Of a DNA stretch of 18,744 nucleotides, positions 1-6,792 are shown piece after piece. Under the pieces are notes generated by a model, which saw only the letters and a list, made by a program, of their open reading frames with translations, did no database searches and was not told the origin of the DNA. Positions within the stretch are counted from its first letter, which is position 1, and every line of letters starts with the position of its first letter. The translations under genes and the position numbers were made by a program. The stretch spans positions 1 through 18,744 of the forward strand of contig JBBQRS010000093.1 of the NCBI GenBank assembly GCA_038214535.1, written 5' to 3'. The stretch is from JBBQRS01 sp038214535 (GTDB lineage Bacteria; Chloroflexota; Anaerolineae; CG2-30-64-16).

Positions 1-8
1 TGTTCGTC

Positions 9-42
9 TCTCCTTCTGTATCTCTCTCGGACCATTGTATCA
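9..42 (-). promoter_or_regulatory. Extended -10 promoter and RBS of a gene beyond the left edge
   Basis: On the minus strand an extended -10 (TGA-TACAAT, 42 down to 34) is followed by a strong Shine-Dalgarno, AAGGAGA (15 to 9). The start codon would fall just outside the window, so a minus-strand gene very probably begins at or just left of base 1. The -10 resembles that of the AraC gene (TGG-TACAAT). No good -35 is visible. Confidence 0.45.
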
Positions 43-77
43 TAACACTGGCCGTTAGGATGACGCCGATTGGCACC

Positions 78-114
78 AAAACAAAACGCCTGCGCAGCAA
101 GTGCACAGACGTTT
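78..114 (-). terminator. Intrinsic terminator of tRNA-Asp
   Basis: Read on the minus strand, AACGTCTGTGC pairs with GCGCAGGCGTT (two G.U pairs, 7-nt loop). One more A-T pair extends the stem to 12 bp (84-114). TTTTGTTTT follows directly. It begins 12 nt after the tRNA CCA end, as expected for a monocistronic tRNA terminator. Confidence 0.75.
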
Positions 115-125
115 GACTTGGTCCC

Positions 126-201
126 TGGCGGGGACGACGGGGTTCGAACCCGCGATCTTCGGCTTGACAGGCCGACATGTTAACCACTACACTACGTCCC
201 C
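126..201 (-). tRNA. tRNA-Asp (anticodon GTC)
   Basis: The minus strand folds into a complete cloverleaf: acceptor GGGGACG/CGTCCCC, anticodon stem TCGGC/GCCGA around the loop CTGTCAA (anticodon GTC), and a T arm GCGGG-TTCGAAC-CCCGT. The discriminator base is G, the Asp identity base, and the CCA end is encoded in the DNA (126-128). The gene has its own promoter upstream and a terminator downstream, so it appears to be monocistronic. Confidence 0.97.
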
Positions 202-245
202 AGACATCTTGAAGGTGACCCTAAGGCCCCTGCAAGATGTTGTTA

Positions 246-274
246 CTTTTACCACAGGACCCCGTGGCCGTCAA
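246..274 (-). promoter_or_regulatory. Promoter of tRNA-Asp
   Basis: On the minus strand TTGACG (274-269) lies 17 bp upstream of TAAAAG (251-246), and a TGG precedes the -10 (extended form). Transcription would start near 239, giving a leader of about 38 nt before the mature tRNA. That leader contains an 8-bp inverted repeat (ACATCTTG at 204-211, CAAGATGT at 233-240). Confidence 0.6.
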
Positions 275-309
275 GTTGGGTGGGTCGTGTTTTCGTGTCT
301 TAACCTTTG

Positions 310-1146
310 TTACTCGGTCGCCTTCTCCACTACCTCGTAACCCGCCATCTCGATGATCTGTCGGCCCTCTTCATCCACCCAGATGCCGCACTGGCTGCCC
401 TTGTCGCTGACGTCTACCTGCACTTCGCTGCCATCGAACCGCATCACCGGATGATACCAGCTTGCCACCTGCTGCGTGTCGCCCTCGATGTAATGCCCGA
501 TCAGGCTGCGGCGGAACCGGTCGGCGCTTGTGTTCGGGAACGAGCCGTGCACGATCTGCCCGTTGAAGAACAGCACATCGCCGGCGGCCATCAGCGCCGG
601 AACGACCTCCGTCCCTTCGGGGATCGGCACCGTCACGTCGGTGAAGCTCGCCGTGCTGTCGGCTTTCACCGTGCAGAGGACCGGCCAGTTCTGGCTGCCC
701 GGCACCACACGCAGACACCCGTTCTCCTCATCGCACGGATCGAGCGCCATCCACGCCGCGATGCACGTGCCCGGTTGCACCCGCAGATAGTAGTTGTCCT
801 GGTGCAACGCCTGCCCGCGCGCGCCGGCCGGCTTGAAGTAGATCATCGTCTGCACGGCCAGCGGCTCGCGCCCCAGCAACCCGTTCAGCACGTCGCGGAT
901 GCGCGGCTCCAGCATCCAGTCGAGGCTGTCCTGGTCATAACGATGCATCTGCATCATGCGCGGATGCTTCACCAGCGGATCATTCGGGTTCGCGTTCGTG
1001 AAATGCACGTCCCCCGGAATCTCGCGCTCGGCGTTCAGGCGCATATAATGCTTTTTGTAGTTTTCGGCTTCTTCAGGGGAGAACAGGCCGCTCACGATCA
1101 CGTAACCGTCGCGGTCGAATTGGGCTTTTTGCTCAGCGGTCAACAT
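310..1146 (-). CDS. Phytanoyl-CoA dioxygenase (PhyH) family protein
   Basis: This 278-residue protein belongs to the Fe(II)/2-oxoglutarate-dependent oxygenases of the PhyH superfamily, which hydroxylate small substrates in the cytoplasm. The double-stranded beta-helix iron site is visible: His115 and Asp117 in LHQDNYYL, and the distal His200 in IVHGSFPNTS. Arginines at 210-213 (RFRR) are placed to bind 2-oxoglutarate. The segment GCLRVVPGS (143-151) is also typical. Length fits the family. The ATG at 1146 has an AGGAGC ribosome site about 8 nt upstream. It is divergent from an AraC-type regulator with a shared 78-bp promoter region, so it is probably that regulator's target. The substrate cannot be read from sequence; many bacterial members act on compounds other than phytanoyl-CoA. 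Confidence 0.9.
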   Translation of the reverse strand: MLTAEQKAQFDRDGYVIVSGLFSPEEAENYKKHYMRLNAEREIPGDVHFTNANPNDPLVKHPRMMQMHRYDQDSLDWMLEPRIRDVLNGLLGREPLAVQTMIYFKPAGARGQALHQDNYYLRVQPGTCIAAWMALDPCDEENGCLRVVPGSQNWPVLCTVKADSTASFTDVTVPIPEGTEVVPALMAAGDVLFFNGQIVHGSFPNTSADRFRRSLIGHYIEGDTQQVASWYHPVMRFDGSEVQVDVSDKGSQCGIWVDEEGRQIIEMAGYEVVEKATE

Positions 1147-1189
1147 GTCATATTGCTCCTCTCAACAAAGTCGGTTCAAGTTCGGTCGA

Positions 1190-1224
1190 ATTACGCAGAT
1201 TTATATGGTACAATATAGCGTAAT
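1190..1224. promoter_or_regulatory. Shared operator/promoter region between the PhyH and AraC genes
   Basis: A perfect 7-bp inverted repeat, ATTACGC (1190-1196) and GCGTAAT (1218-1224), has its half-sites 28 bp apart centre to centre. Both outward -10 elements lie between them: TGG-TACAAT on the plus strand (1206-1214), facing the regulator gene, and TATAAA on the minus strand (1205-1200), facing the PhyH gene about 46 nt from its start. Neither has a convincing -35, which suggests activator dependence. A dimer on the two half-sites would control both promoters. Binding by the adjacent AraC protein is inference. Confidence 0.4.
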
Positions 1225-2130
1225 ATGGGCCAAATTGCAATGAACGAGCCTGCTATGAACATGCACAATTCTGCTATGGATGATCGCGAGGCGGGGCAGG
1301 GCGATACGCCCGCGCCGCTGCCCGGCATCCTGGTCGCCGATCTCTTCTCGCAAGGCCCCGGCTACTACTCGCGGCGGCGGCACGGCGTGGCCGACTGGCT
1401 GCTCACCTACACGATTTCCGGGCGCGGCTGCTACACCGTGGAAGGGCGTGTGATCACCGTCGAGCCGGGCGACGTCGCCTTGCTGCAACCCGGCGCGCCG
1501 CATGATTATCGCACCGACCCCGACGCGCCGCACTGGGATTTCTACTGGGCGCACTTCCTGCCGCGCCCCGCTTGGGGTGAGTGGCTGTTGTGGAGTGAAC
1601 CTGCGCCGGGGCTGCGGCTGGTGCATCTGGCAGACGCGGGGGCGCGTGAGCGGGTGCGCGGGGTCTTCGACCGGCTGCTGGAGGGGGCGCGTAGCCTCGA
1701 CGCCTGGGGCGAGCGGTTGGCGGAGAATGCGCTCGAAGAGGCGATCCTGCTAATCACGCGCGAGGAAGATCGTTCTTCAGGGAAACCGACCGACGCTCGT
1801 GTAGCGCACGTGCTTCAGGCCTTGAGCAAACGCTACCCGGAGCCGCTTTCTGTCCCGCTGCTGGCCGCCGAGGTGCATCTCTCCACCTCGCGCCTCGAGC
1901 ATCTCTTCAAGGCCCAGGTTGGGCTGCCGGTGATGCAGGCGTTGCTCTCGGTGCGGATGCGTCAGGCCGCGCGCCTGTTGGAATACAGCACGCTCAGCGT
2001 CGCCGAAATCGCGGCCGAAGTGGGCTTCGAGTCGGCGTTCTATTTCTCGCGCCAGTTCCGCGCCCGCTTCGGCGTCAGCCCCACGTCGTACCGCCAGGCT
2101 GCTGCACAACACACCACCCGTCCGCGCTAA
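1225..2130 (+). CDS. AraC-family transcriptional regulator
   Basis: This 301-residue protein has an N-terminal cupin-type ligand-binding domain (about 35-130; note GDVALLQPGAPHDY and FYWAHF, as in arabinose/rhamnose-type regulators). Its C-terminal DNA-binding domain has two helix-turn-helix motifs (about 208-230 and 257-280), ending in EVGFESAFYFSRQFRARFG, the most conserved AraC signature. It probably senses a small carbohydrate-like ligand and controls the divergent PhyH-family gene. The start is uncertain. ATG 1225 would be almost leaderless, only about 4 nt after the start site predicted from the -10 at 1209-1214. In-frame ATGs at 1240, 1255 and 1261 are alternatives, and 1255 has a weak GAG 7 nt upstream. 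The first ~30 residues are low-information either way. Confidence 0.9.
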   Translation: MGQIAMNEPAMNMHNSAMDDREAGQGDTPAPLPGILVADLFSQGPGYYSRRRHGVADWLLTYTISGRGCYTVEGRVITVEPGDVALLQPGAPHDYRTDPDAPHWDFYWAHFLPRPAWGEWLLWSEPAPGLRLVHLADAGARERVRGVFDRLLEGARSLDAWGERLAENALEEAILLITREEDRSSGKPTDARVAHVLQALSKRYPEPLSVPLLAAEVHLSTSRLEHLFKAQVGLPVMQALLSVRMRQAARLLEYSTLSVAEIAAEVGFESAFYFSRQFRARFGVSPTSYRQAAAQHTTRPR

Positions 2131-2145
2131 ATCTTCGCGCGCGCC

Positions 2146-2207
2146 CTTTGTAGTGACGGCTTCAGCCGTTCCGTAAGCCCAAAACGGCTGAAGCCGTCAC
2201 TACAAAG
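2146..2207. repeat. Palindromic hairpin repeat, GTAGTGACGGC family (copy 1)
   Basis: Perfect 25-bp arms (2146-2170 and 2183-2207) flank a 12-nt loop between the convergent AraC and rhodanese genes. The arm core, GTAGTGACGGCTTCAGCCGT, is identical to that of the copy at 10323. Each arm is itself partly palindromic (ACGGCTTCAGCCGT), so alternative cruciforms are possible. There is no U-tract, so it is not a standard terminator, though it could block convergent read-through. Confidence 0.85.
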
Positions 2208-2223
2208 AGGGTGTCGGGATGCC

Positions 2224-2661
2224 TTACTGCTCGACGGGCAAACCCGCTTTCTGCCAGCCCAGGATGCCGCCCTGCATGTTATGCACGTTGGTATACCCTT
2301 GCCCGCGCAGATATTCCGTGATCTGCCCGCTGCGATTGCCGCTGCGACAGGTCACGATCACCGTCTGATCTTTCGGAATCTCATTCAACCGATCCGGCAC
2401 CTGGCCCATCGGGATCAACGCCACGCCGGGGATGTGCCCCTGCGCATACTCCGACGGCTCGCGCACGTCAATGACGACGACGTTATCCTGCGTCATCAGC
2501 TCCGACACGGTCTTCGGATCTACCGTGTCCGGCAGTTTTGTTGCAACCGGCGCGCTTTCTGCAACCGGCGCACTCGCCGCACCGCCGCACGCGCTCAACG
2601 CCAGCGCGACGATCATCAACACGATAACACCACTCCACACTTTCCTCGCCTCGATTCTCAC
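2224..2661 (-). CDS. Rhodanese-domain lipoprotein
   Basis: This 145-residue exported protein starts with a lipoprotein signal (hydrophobic run from about residue 10, lipobox LSAC, lipidated Cys25), a short Ala/Pro/Ser linker and one rhodanese domain (about 47-143). The active-site loop CRSGNR carries the catalytic Cys105, and the typical VIDVREPSEYAQGHIPG segment is present. It should sit on the outer face of the membrane and handle sulfane sulfur or act as a thiol sensor; the donor is unknown. I chose the GTG at 2661 because GGAGAGG lies 7 nt upstream and the signal peptide then begins naturally. A TTG at 2691 would overlap the upstream gene and lacks such support. It is the last gene of the minus-strand operon. 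Confidence 0.9.
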   Translation of the reverse strand: MRIEARKVWSGVIVLMIVALALSACGGAASAPVAESAPVATKLPDTVDPKTVSELMTQDNVVVIDVREPSEYAQGHIPGVALIPMGQVPDRLNEIPKDQTVIVTCRSGNRSGQITEYLRGQGYTNVHNMQGGILGWQKAGLPVEQ

Positions 2662-2677
2662 GTTCACCTCTCCAGCC

Positions 2678-2965
2678 TTACAGAATCTCAATCGTCCAAT
2701 CCACCAATTCGGCGTCCAGCCGCCACGCGCTGACCGCCTCGGCCACGCGGGTCAACAGGCCATGCACGTAATCCTTGCTGACCGACACGGCGGCCACCGC
2801 CAACACCGTATGTCCCAACTGATCGTGATCGTCAACTTCGGCCACCGACACGTTGAAGTCGTTCCGTAAGCGCGCGACCAGCGGCTTCACGATGCCCCGT
2901 TTCTGCTTAAGCGACGTGACGCCTGGAATATAAATCTCCAATGTCAATAACCCGATCGCGCTCAC
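2678..2965 (-). CDS. DUF503 (YlxP-like) family protein
   Basis: The 95-residue protein matches the DUF503/YlxP family along its whole length: an N-terminal strand and loop LEIYIPGVTSLKQKRGIVKP, the central FNVSVAEVDDHDQLGHT, and the C-terminal WTIEIL. Members are small alpha/beta proteins often encoded next to translation or ribosome-maturation genes such as nusA-infB-rbfA, but their biochemical role is not settled. The GTG start at 2965 overlaps the Nudix stop codon by 3 bases (GTGA), so the two are translationally coupled. Here its neighbours are metabolic genes, which is unlike the usual context. Confidence 0.85.
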   Translation of the reverse strand: MSAIGLLTLEIYIPGVTSLKQKRGIVKPLVARLRNDFNVSVAEVDDHDQLGHTVLAVAAVSVSKDYVHGLLTRVAEAVSAWRLDAELVDWTIEIL

Positions 2966-3465
2966 GGCACGTCGCCTGCTCCGTCCGGTCCGTCCATCGC
3001 CCGGCGCGCGCGTCGCAAAAACTCGCGCTCCGACTCGAACGTGATCGCTTCCTCCGCGGCGTCCATGCTCGGATACCAGTGCGTGACGAACCGGGCCTCC
3101 TCGGAGTTCGGGTCCACCGGATGCGGTTGAATCTCCGTGCCCCCCGGCTGCATCAGGAAATAATGCTCCTGCCGCGTCACCCGCCCGTCGCGCGTATCGA
3201 AGACCGTCGTATACTCACCCAGGTCGGCCAGCACCGATAACCGGCACACGCCCGCTTCCTCACAGACTTCACGCAGCGCCGCTTCGGCGTCTGTCTCGCC
3301 CTCCTCCACGTGGCCCTTCGGCAGCCGGGATTCGTAGAACGGCGCGCCGCCGCGCGTCACCCACCGTTCGATGAGCAGCACGCTGCCCCGCTCATCCACC
3401 ACCACGCCTCCCGCGGCCCGATATTGTTTCGCGCGCGCCGGCTTCGTCCCGGAATCTTGTATCAT
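2962..3465 (-). CDS. Nudix hydrolase
   Basis: This protein of about 167 residues hydrolyses a nucleoside-diphosphate-linked substrate. The Nudix box is complete: GHVEEGE, seven residues, then REVCEEAGV, with the catalytic, metal-binding glutamates present. The preceding AAGGVVVDERGSVLLIER and SRLPKGHVEEGE are typical of the fold. Substrate specificity cannot be read from sequence; the form resembles Ap4A/NTP-type housecleaning members. I prefer the ATG at 3465 because it overlaps the lipM stop as ATGA, the classic coupling arrangement. An in-frame ATG at 3480 would add five residues. The stop overlaps the start of the DUF503 gene. Confidence 0.9.
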   Translation of the reverse strand: MIQDSGTKPARAKQYRAAGGVVVDERGSVLLIERWVTRGGAPFYESRLPKGHVEEGETDAEAALREVCEEAGVCRLSVLADLGEYTTVFDTRDGRVTRQEHYFLMQPGGTEIQPHPVDPNSEEARFVTHWYPSMDAAEEAITFESEREFLRRARRAMDGPDGAGDVP

Positions 3466-4286
3466 GAGCGTCTCGTCCATGTTGCGTTGCCATATTTTTC
3501 GCGCATGAGCTCGGCCGCGCAGACCTCTTCATCCGCGGAAAGCACGCCCGCCACAAACTCGATCCCCAGCGCCTCGGCCATCCCGTCGGCCATCGCGGTC
3601 GCGGCGGTCTCGAACGCCACGCCGTGGCCCAGCGCCTCCTCGACGGTGAGCGCATGGTCTCTGAGCGAGGCGCGCAGCGCGGCCCGTTCCGCTTCATCCG
3701 CGGTCGCCAGACAGTCAATCAGCCGCATGAGGTCGCCCGACAACGGCAGGGACCCGTGTTGCAGCACGTAACCCGCTCGCCGATTCTGTGCGCTGCCCAA
3801 CAGCTTGCGCCCGCCCACGATGATCTCGTGCGCCGATGGCACTTCGAAGCACGCCGCCGACGCGTCCGGCCCGGCGCGGTTGGTCGCCGGCGCGGTGTCC
3901 GCGTCGAGTCCCATCCGCCCCAACCCGGCGCGCAACCCGCGTGAAATCGCCAGATACACGTCGAGGATCATCCCTTGCATTAACGGGTGATCGTCCGGCG
4001 CAATGAGGCTGTACGTCAGCTCGTCGGTGTGCAAGATCGCGCGCCCGCCGGTCGGGCGGCGCACGATGTCATAGCCCAACTTGGCGCAGCGGGCGTCGTC
4101 AATGGAACTGTAAGCCTGATTGCGCCCCAGCGACACACATGCCGGTTTCCAGGCGTAGAGGCGAAACGTCGGCGACGACCGTCGCGCGGCCACAGCTTGC
4201 GCGATTGCCTCATCAACCGCCATATTCTCCGCGCCCGTGCGCGGCGTGTCCACCAGCAGCCGCCAGCGATCCGACCCTATTCCCAC
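3462..4286 (-). CDS. lipM: Octanoyltransferase LipM-type (biotin/lipoate protein ligase fold)
   Basis: This 274-residue enzyme has the lipoate/biotin ligase fold. RRPTGGRAILHTDELTYS (76-93) is the lipoyl-binding signature, and ACFEVPSAHEIIVGGRKLLG (145-164) contains Cys146 at the position of the LipM acyl-thioester cysteine and the catalytic Lys161; QNRRAGYVLQHGSLPL follows. These features fit LipM, which moves octanoate from acyl carrier protein to GcvH or another lipoyl domain, better than an ATP-dependent LplA. The GTG start at 4286 overlaps the end of the aminopeptidase gene by 10 bases and lacks a good ribosome site, so translation is probably coupled. No lipA or lipoyl-domain gene is visible here; the folate-binding ygfZ upstream is the nearest gene related to iron-sulfur and glycine-cleavage metabolism. 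Confidence 0.85.
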   Translation of the reverse strand: MGIGSDRWRLLVDTPRTGAENMAVDEAIAQAVAARRSSPTFRLYAWKPACVSLGRNQAYSSIDDARCAKLGYDIVRRPTGGRAILHTDELTYSLIAPDDHPLMQGMILDVYLAISRGLRAGLGRMGLDADTAPATNRAGPDASAACFEVPSAHEIIVGGRKLLGSAQNRRAGYVLQHGSLPLSGDLMRLIDCLATADEAERAALRASLRDHALTVEEALGHGVAFETAATAMADGMAEALGIEFVAGVLSADEEVCAAELMREKYGNATWTRRS

Positions 4287-5386
4287 AGGATGTACTTGCC
4301 GTCCCGTGCAAATAGCTCGCCATCCACCCGCACTTCGCCGTCCTGTCGCAGGTCGCAGATCATATCCCAGTGAATCGCCGACTTGTTCTGCGACCCCGTC
4401 TCCGGGTAGCCCGCGCCGATTGCCATATGCACCGTGCCGCCGATCTTCTCATCGAACAGGATGTTCTTGGTGAAGCGCTGGATGCCGTAGTTGCAGCCGA
4501 AGGCGAACTCGCCCAGGCTGCGCGCGCCCTCGTCGGTGTTCAGCATCTGGGTCAGGAACGCCTCGTTCTTGGCGGCAGACCACTTCATCACCTTGCCGTC
4601 CTCGAACCAGAGCCGCACGTCGTCCACCTCGCGTCCCTGGAGCACCGCGGGGAAGCTGAAGCGCACCGTGCCGTTAACTTTGGTCTCTTCAGGGCCGGTG
4701 AAGACCTCGCCGTCGGGCATGTTACGGTCGCCATAACAGTTGATGAAGTTTCGTCCGGCGATCCCCACGCGCAGGTCGGTGTCGGGGCCGGTGAGGTGAA
4801 CTTCGCGCTTGCCTTGCAGCCAATCTATGAGTAACTGCTGCTTATCCTTGACGGCCTTCCAGCGCGCAACCGGGTCGCCCTCATCCACCAGACAGGCGGC
4901 ATAGACGAAGTTTTCGTACTCCGTCAGCGACATCTCGGCATCTTGCGCGTGTGCGTTGGTCGGGAACAGCACCACGTTCCAGCGCAGCGTATCGGCCGCG
5001 CTGCGTTCCATGAACTTCTGCATGATCGGCCGGTTCGCCTGTGAAACAAGCGCCTGCCGCGCCGGGTCAACCCCCGATAACTCGCGCGTGTTCGACTGGG
5101 CATAGATTGAGATGCGCACGTCGAAGGTCTCCACCATCAGCTTAGCCACAGGTGAGACATACTTCAACTGTTCGTCCGATGCGTTTTCCAGGAAGATCGA
5201 GCGTAGTCCCGGCATATCAATCACCGGGGTGATGTGCGCCCCGCGGGCGACGCCGACCTTGTAAATTTCTTCGATCAGCGGCGCGGCTTCGGGCTGCGCC
5301 TGAATGAACACCTGGTCATTCGGCTTGAGGCGGACGCAGTAGTCGGCGATCAGGTGGGCGAGTCGAGTGGTCCGTGGATCCGGCAT
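4277..5386 (-). CDS. Aminopeptidase, M29 family (AmpS/AmpT/PepS type)
   Basis: This cytoplasmic metallo-aminopeptidase has 369 residues from the chosen start. The dinuclear metal ligands align by spacing with the family: Glu227 (GEVFTGPEE), Glu293 (LGEFAFGCNYG), His320 and Tyr327 (GTVHMAIGAGYPE), and His339/Asp341 (AIHWDM). It removes N-terminal residues from peptides, with broad specificity in known members. An ATG at 5446 opens the frame 20 codons earlier, but that ATG is part of an extended -10 (5445-5437). Homologues start like MPDPRTTRLAHL, and AGGA lies about 10 nt before 5386. It is the first gene of the overlapping cluster that runs through lipM, Nudix, DUF503 and rhodanese. Confidence 0.92.
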   Translation of the reverse strand: MPDPRTTRLAHLIADYCVRLKPNDQVFIQAQPEAAPLIEEIYKVGVARGAHITPVIDMPGLRSIFLENASDEQLKYVSPVAKLMVETFDVRISIYAQSNTRELSGVDPARQALVSQANRPIMQKFMERSAADTLRWNVVLFPTNAHAQDAEMSLTEYENFVYAACLVDEGDPVARWKAVKDKQQLLIDWLQGKREVHLTGPDTDLRVGIAGRNFINCYGDRNMPDGEVFTGPEETKVNGTVRFSFPAVLQGREVDDVRLWFEDGKVMKWSAAKNEAFLTQMLNTDEGARSLGEFAFGCNYGIQRFTKNILFDEKIGGTVHMAIGAGYPETGSQNKSAIHWDMICDLRQDGEVRVDGELFARDGKYILWE

Positions 5387-5436
5387 TTTTATCAGGTCCT
5401 TTCCAACAACGTAATCAATAGAATCTTCCGAAAAAA

Positions 5437-5445
5437 CTTGTAGCA
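5437..5445 (-). promoter_or_regulatory. Extended -10 promoter of the aminopeptidase-lipM operon
   Basis: TGC-TACAAG on the minus strand fits the extended -10 form seen at other promoters in this window. It would start transcription near 5430, leaving a leader of about 45 nt before the ATG at 5386. No clear -35 is visible. It makes the ATG at 5446 an unlikely translation start. Confidence 0.4.
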
Positions 5446-5512
5446 TAGCCCCTGGTGGGCGTCCGTGACGGGCACAAGGCCCTAAACTACAGAATTCCGG
5501 GATACGTCTGGC

Positions 5513-6475
5513 TCAGGCAAACGGCAGCACAACCACGCGCGCCGCGTGCGTCTGATCTTCGTGGGTTACAGTGACGGTTGCGTCGGGCTCCGCCAGCCCC
5601 CGCGGCACGATAGCTAACGCGATCGGGGCGTCGGAGCGCGGTGCAACCACGCTGGACGTGATGCGTCCGCCTCTGCCCGGGCCTTTGACTTCCCAGCCTT
5701 CAAGCTCTGCCGGCGCATCGGCTGCGAAGATCAAGCCGACCAGCCGCCGGGTCACTTTGTCGTAATTTGTCTGCCGCGCGATCACTTCTTGCCCCACGTA
5801 GCAGCCCTTGCTGAAACTCACCGCGGGCAGCAGGTTGACTTCCAGCGGTGTCACGTCGTCCGTCAGTTCGTGGCCCCAGGCCGGCAGCCCGCGTTCGATG
5901 CGTGCCTGCTTGAGCGTCTCCGCGTCGAGCCGGGGCGCGAGCGCCGCAAACGTCGCTTCGACCTCTGCCAGGTTGGCGTCCGGCGCAGCGACCAGCCAGT
6001 CGAATAGATCGAGCGCGCCGCCGCGGTACAGTGTCACGGGCACATCGCCGATGCGCCCATCGAGCCACGCATAGGGCGGCATCTCAGCGGTCGCGGAGAA
6101 GCCTAAATCGCGCAGATGAGCGAGCCATCCCGCGCCGTACAATTCAATCGCCGTCGCCTCACCGGTGCGGTTCGTCACCTGGACGTCATCCTGCCAGAAG
6201 ATCATGCTGTTGAAGTACTTCAGCAACGCGCCGGCCTGTTCGGCCTCGATACGCAACTCGAGCGCGTCCTCGCGCGCTGATGCGAACAACAACGCAATGA
6301 ATCGCCCCACGGGGCTGGCAAGCACCGCCGGCAGCCCGTTTGGAGCCTTGAGGTTGCGAAAGTCATTCGTGCTGAGCCGCTGCAAGAAATCCAGCCGGTC
6401 GTTGCCGGTGATTTGTAGTTGGCCGTAATGCTCGCTGACGGCAAATCCGATTTCCTCGTTATTCACAGTTTTCAT
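5513..6475 (-). CDS. ygfZ: Folate-binding protein YgfZ/IBA57-like (GcvT fold)
   Basis: This protein of about 320 residues has the GcvT aminomethyltransferase fold. It carries the diagnostic YgfZ motif KGCYVGQEV (conserved Cys225), preceded by ERGLPAWGHEL and the TPLEVNLLPAVSFS segment. Family members bind tetrahydrofolate and support assembly or repair of certain [4Fe-4S] enzymes such as radical-SAM proteins. The start ATG at 6475 is preferred over a GTG 24 bases upstream because homologous sequence begins only near NNEEIGFAVSEHYGQL; its ribosome site is poor. It precedes the aminopeptidase operon by 126 bp on the same strand and has its own promoter. A link to neighbouring lipM through radical-SAM LipA is plausible but is inference. 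Confidence 0.9.
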   Translation of the reverse strand: MKTVNNEEIGFAVSEHYGQLQITGNDRLDFLQRLSTNDFRNLKAPNGLPAVLASPVGRFIALLFASAREDALELRIEAEQAGALLKYFNSMIFWQDDVQVTNRTGEATAIELYGAGWLAHLRDLGFSATAEMPPYAWLDGRIGDVPVTLYRGGALDLFDWLVAAPDANLAEVEATFAALAPRLDAETLKQARIERGLPAWGHELTDDVTPLEVNLLPAVSFSKGCYVGQEVIARQTNYDKVTRRLVGLIFAADAPAELEGWEVKGPGRGGRITSSVVAPRSDAPIALAIVPRGLAEPDATVTVTHEDQTHAARVVVLPFA

Positions 6476-6533
6476 CCCACAGGGGCGTATGCCCCACACT
6501 TTCCCGTCGCCTGAACGCTATGGCAGACTTCAT

Positions 6534-6562
6534 ATTTTACCCGCGCGTGCCGTGTCTCGCAA
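6534..6562 (-). promoter_or_regulatory. Promoter of ygfZ
   Basis: On the minus strand TTGCGA (6562-6557) and TAAAAT (6539-6534) are separated by exactly 17 bp. This is a good housekeeping-type promoter, with a leader of about 50 nt before the ATG at 6475. The leader contains a small GGGGC/GCCCC stem (6482-6495) close to the start codon. Confidence 0.5.
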
Positions 6563-6581
6563 ACTTGTCGCACGTTCGCGC

Positions 6582-6704
6582 CTTGCTCGTATCTCCCGCT
6601 TGTAGCGCGCAGTCCTCTGCGGCCTCTTGCTCGTAGCGCGCAGTTCTCTGCGCCCCCATCCCGCGGTGTGCGCAGCCTCAGATGCGCCGCGCACTACGAG
6701 CAAG
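6582..6704. repeat. Dispersed palindromic repeat cluster, CTTGCTCGTAG family
   Basis: The gap between divergent ygfZ and coaBC holds several copies of a unit of the form CTTG(CT)CGTAGCGCGCAG-tYtCTGCGC. There is a fragment at 6582, fuller units at about 6599 and 6626, and an inverted copy ending at 6704. Units contain a hairpin GCGCAG-TTCT-CTGCGC. The outer copies, CTTGCTCGTAGCGCGC (6626-6641) and its inverse (6689-6704, one mismatch), make a terminal inverted repeat around a ~79-bp element, resembling a MITE or REP doublet. Related units recur at 9271-9327. Confidence 0.7.
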
Positions 6705-6721
6705 CATTGCGTGACATGCGT

Positions 6722-6751
6722 TTGCGCCGCAGTGAAACATACTGCTAGAAT
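6722..6751 (+). promoter_or_regulatory. Promoter of coaBC
   Basis: An extended -10, TGC-TAGAAT (6743-6751), lies 18 bp after a weak -35 TTGCGC (6722-6727). The leader would be about 35 nt to the ATG at 6793, which has AAGGA (6783-6787) as its ribosome site. Confidence 0.45.
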
Positions 6752-6792
6752 GTCATCATTACACAGCCTCACAGGATAGGACAAGGATCAAC

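Noticed and set aside
101..340. 79-codon plus-strand open frame over the tRNA
   Set aside because: It lies across tRNA-Asp and its promoter and has no coding character of its own.
307..1218. Long plus-strand open frame (303 codons) opposite the PhyH gene
   Set aside because: It is antisense to a clear PhyH protein, is rich in His, Arg and Val as expected of GC-driven shadow frames, and has no family motif or ribosome site.
2146..2207. Hairpin as an intrinsic terminator for the AraC gene
   Set aside because: No U-tract follows on either strand, and a near-identical element occurs elsewhere, so it is a dispersed repeat first.
5447..5512. Terminator between ygfZ and the aminopeptidase gene
   Set aside because: Only a 4-bp GGGC/GCCC stem without a U-tract is visible, so I do not call one.
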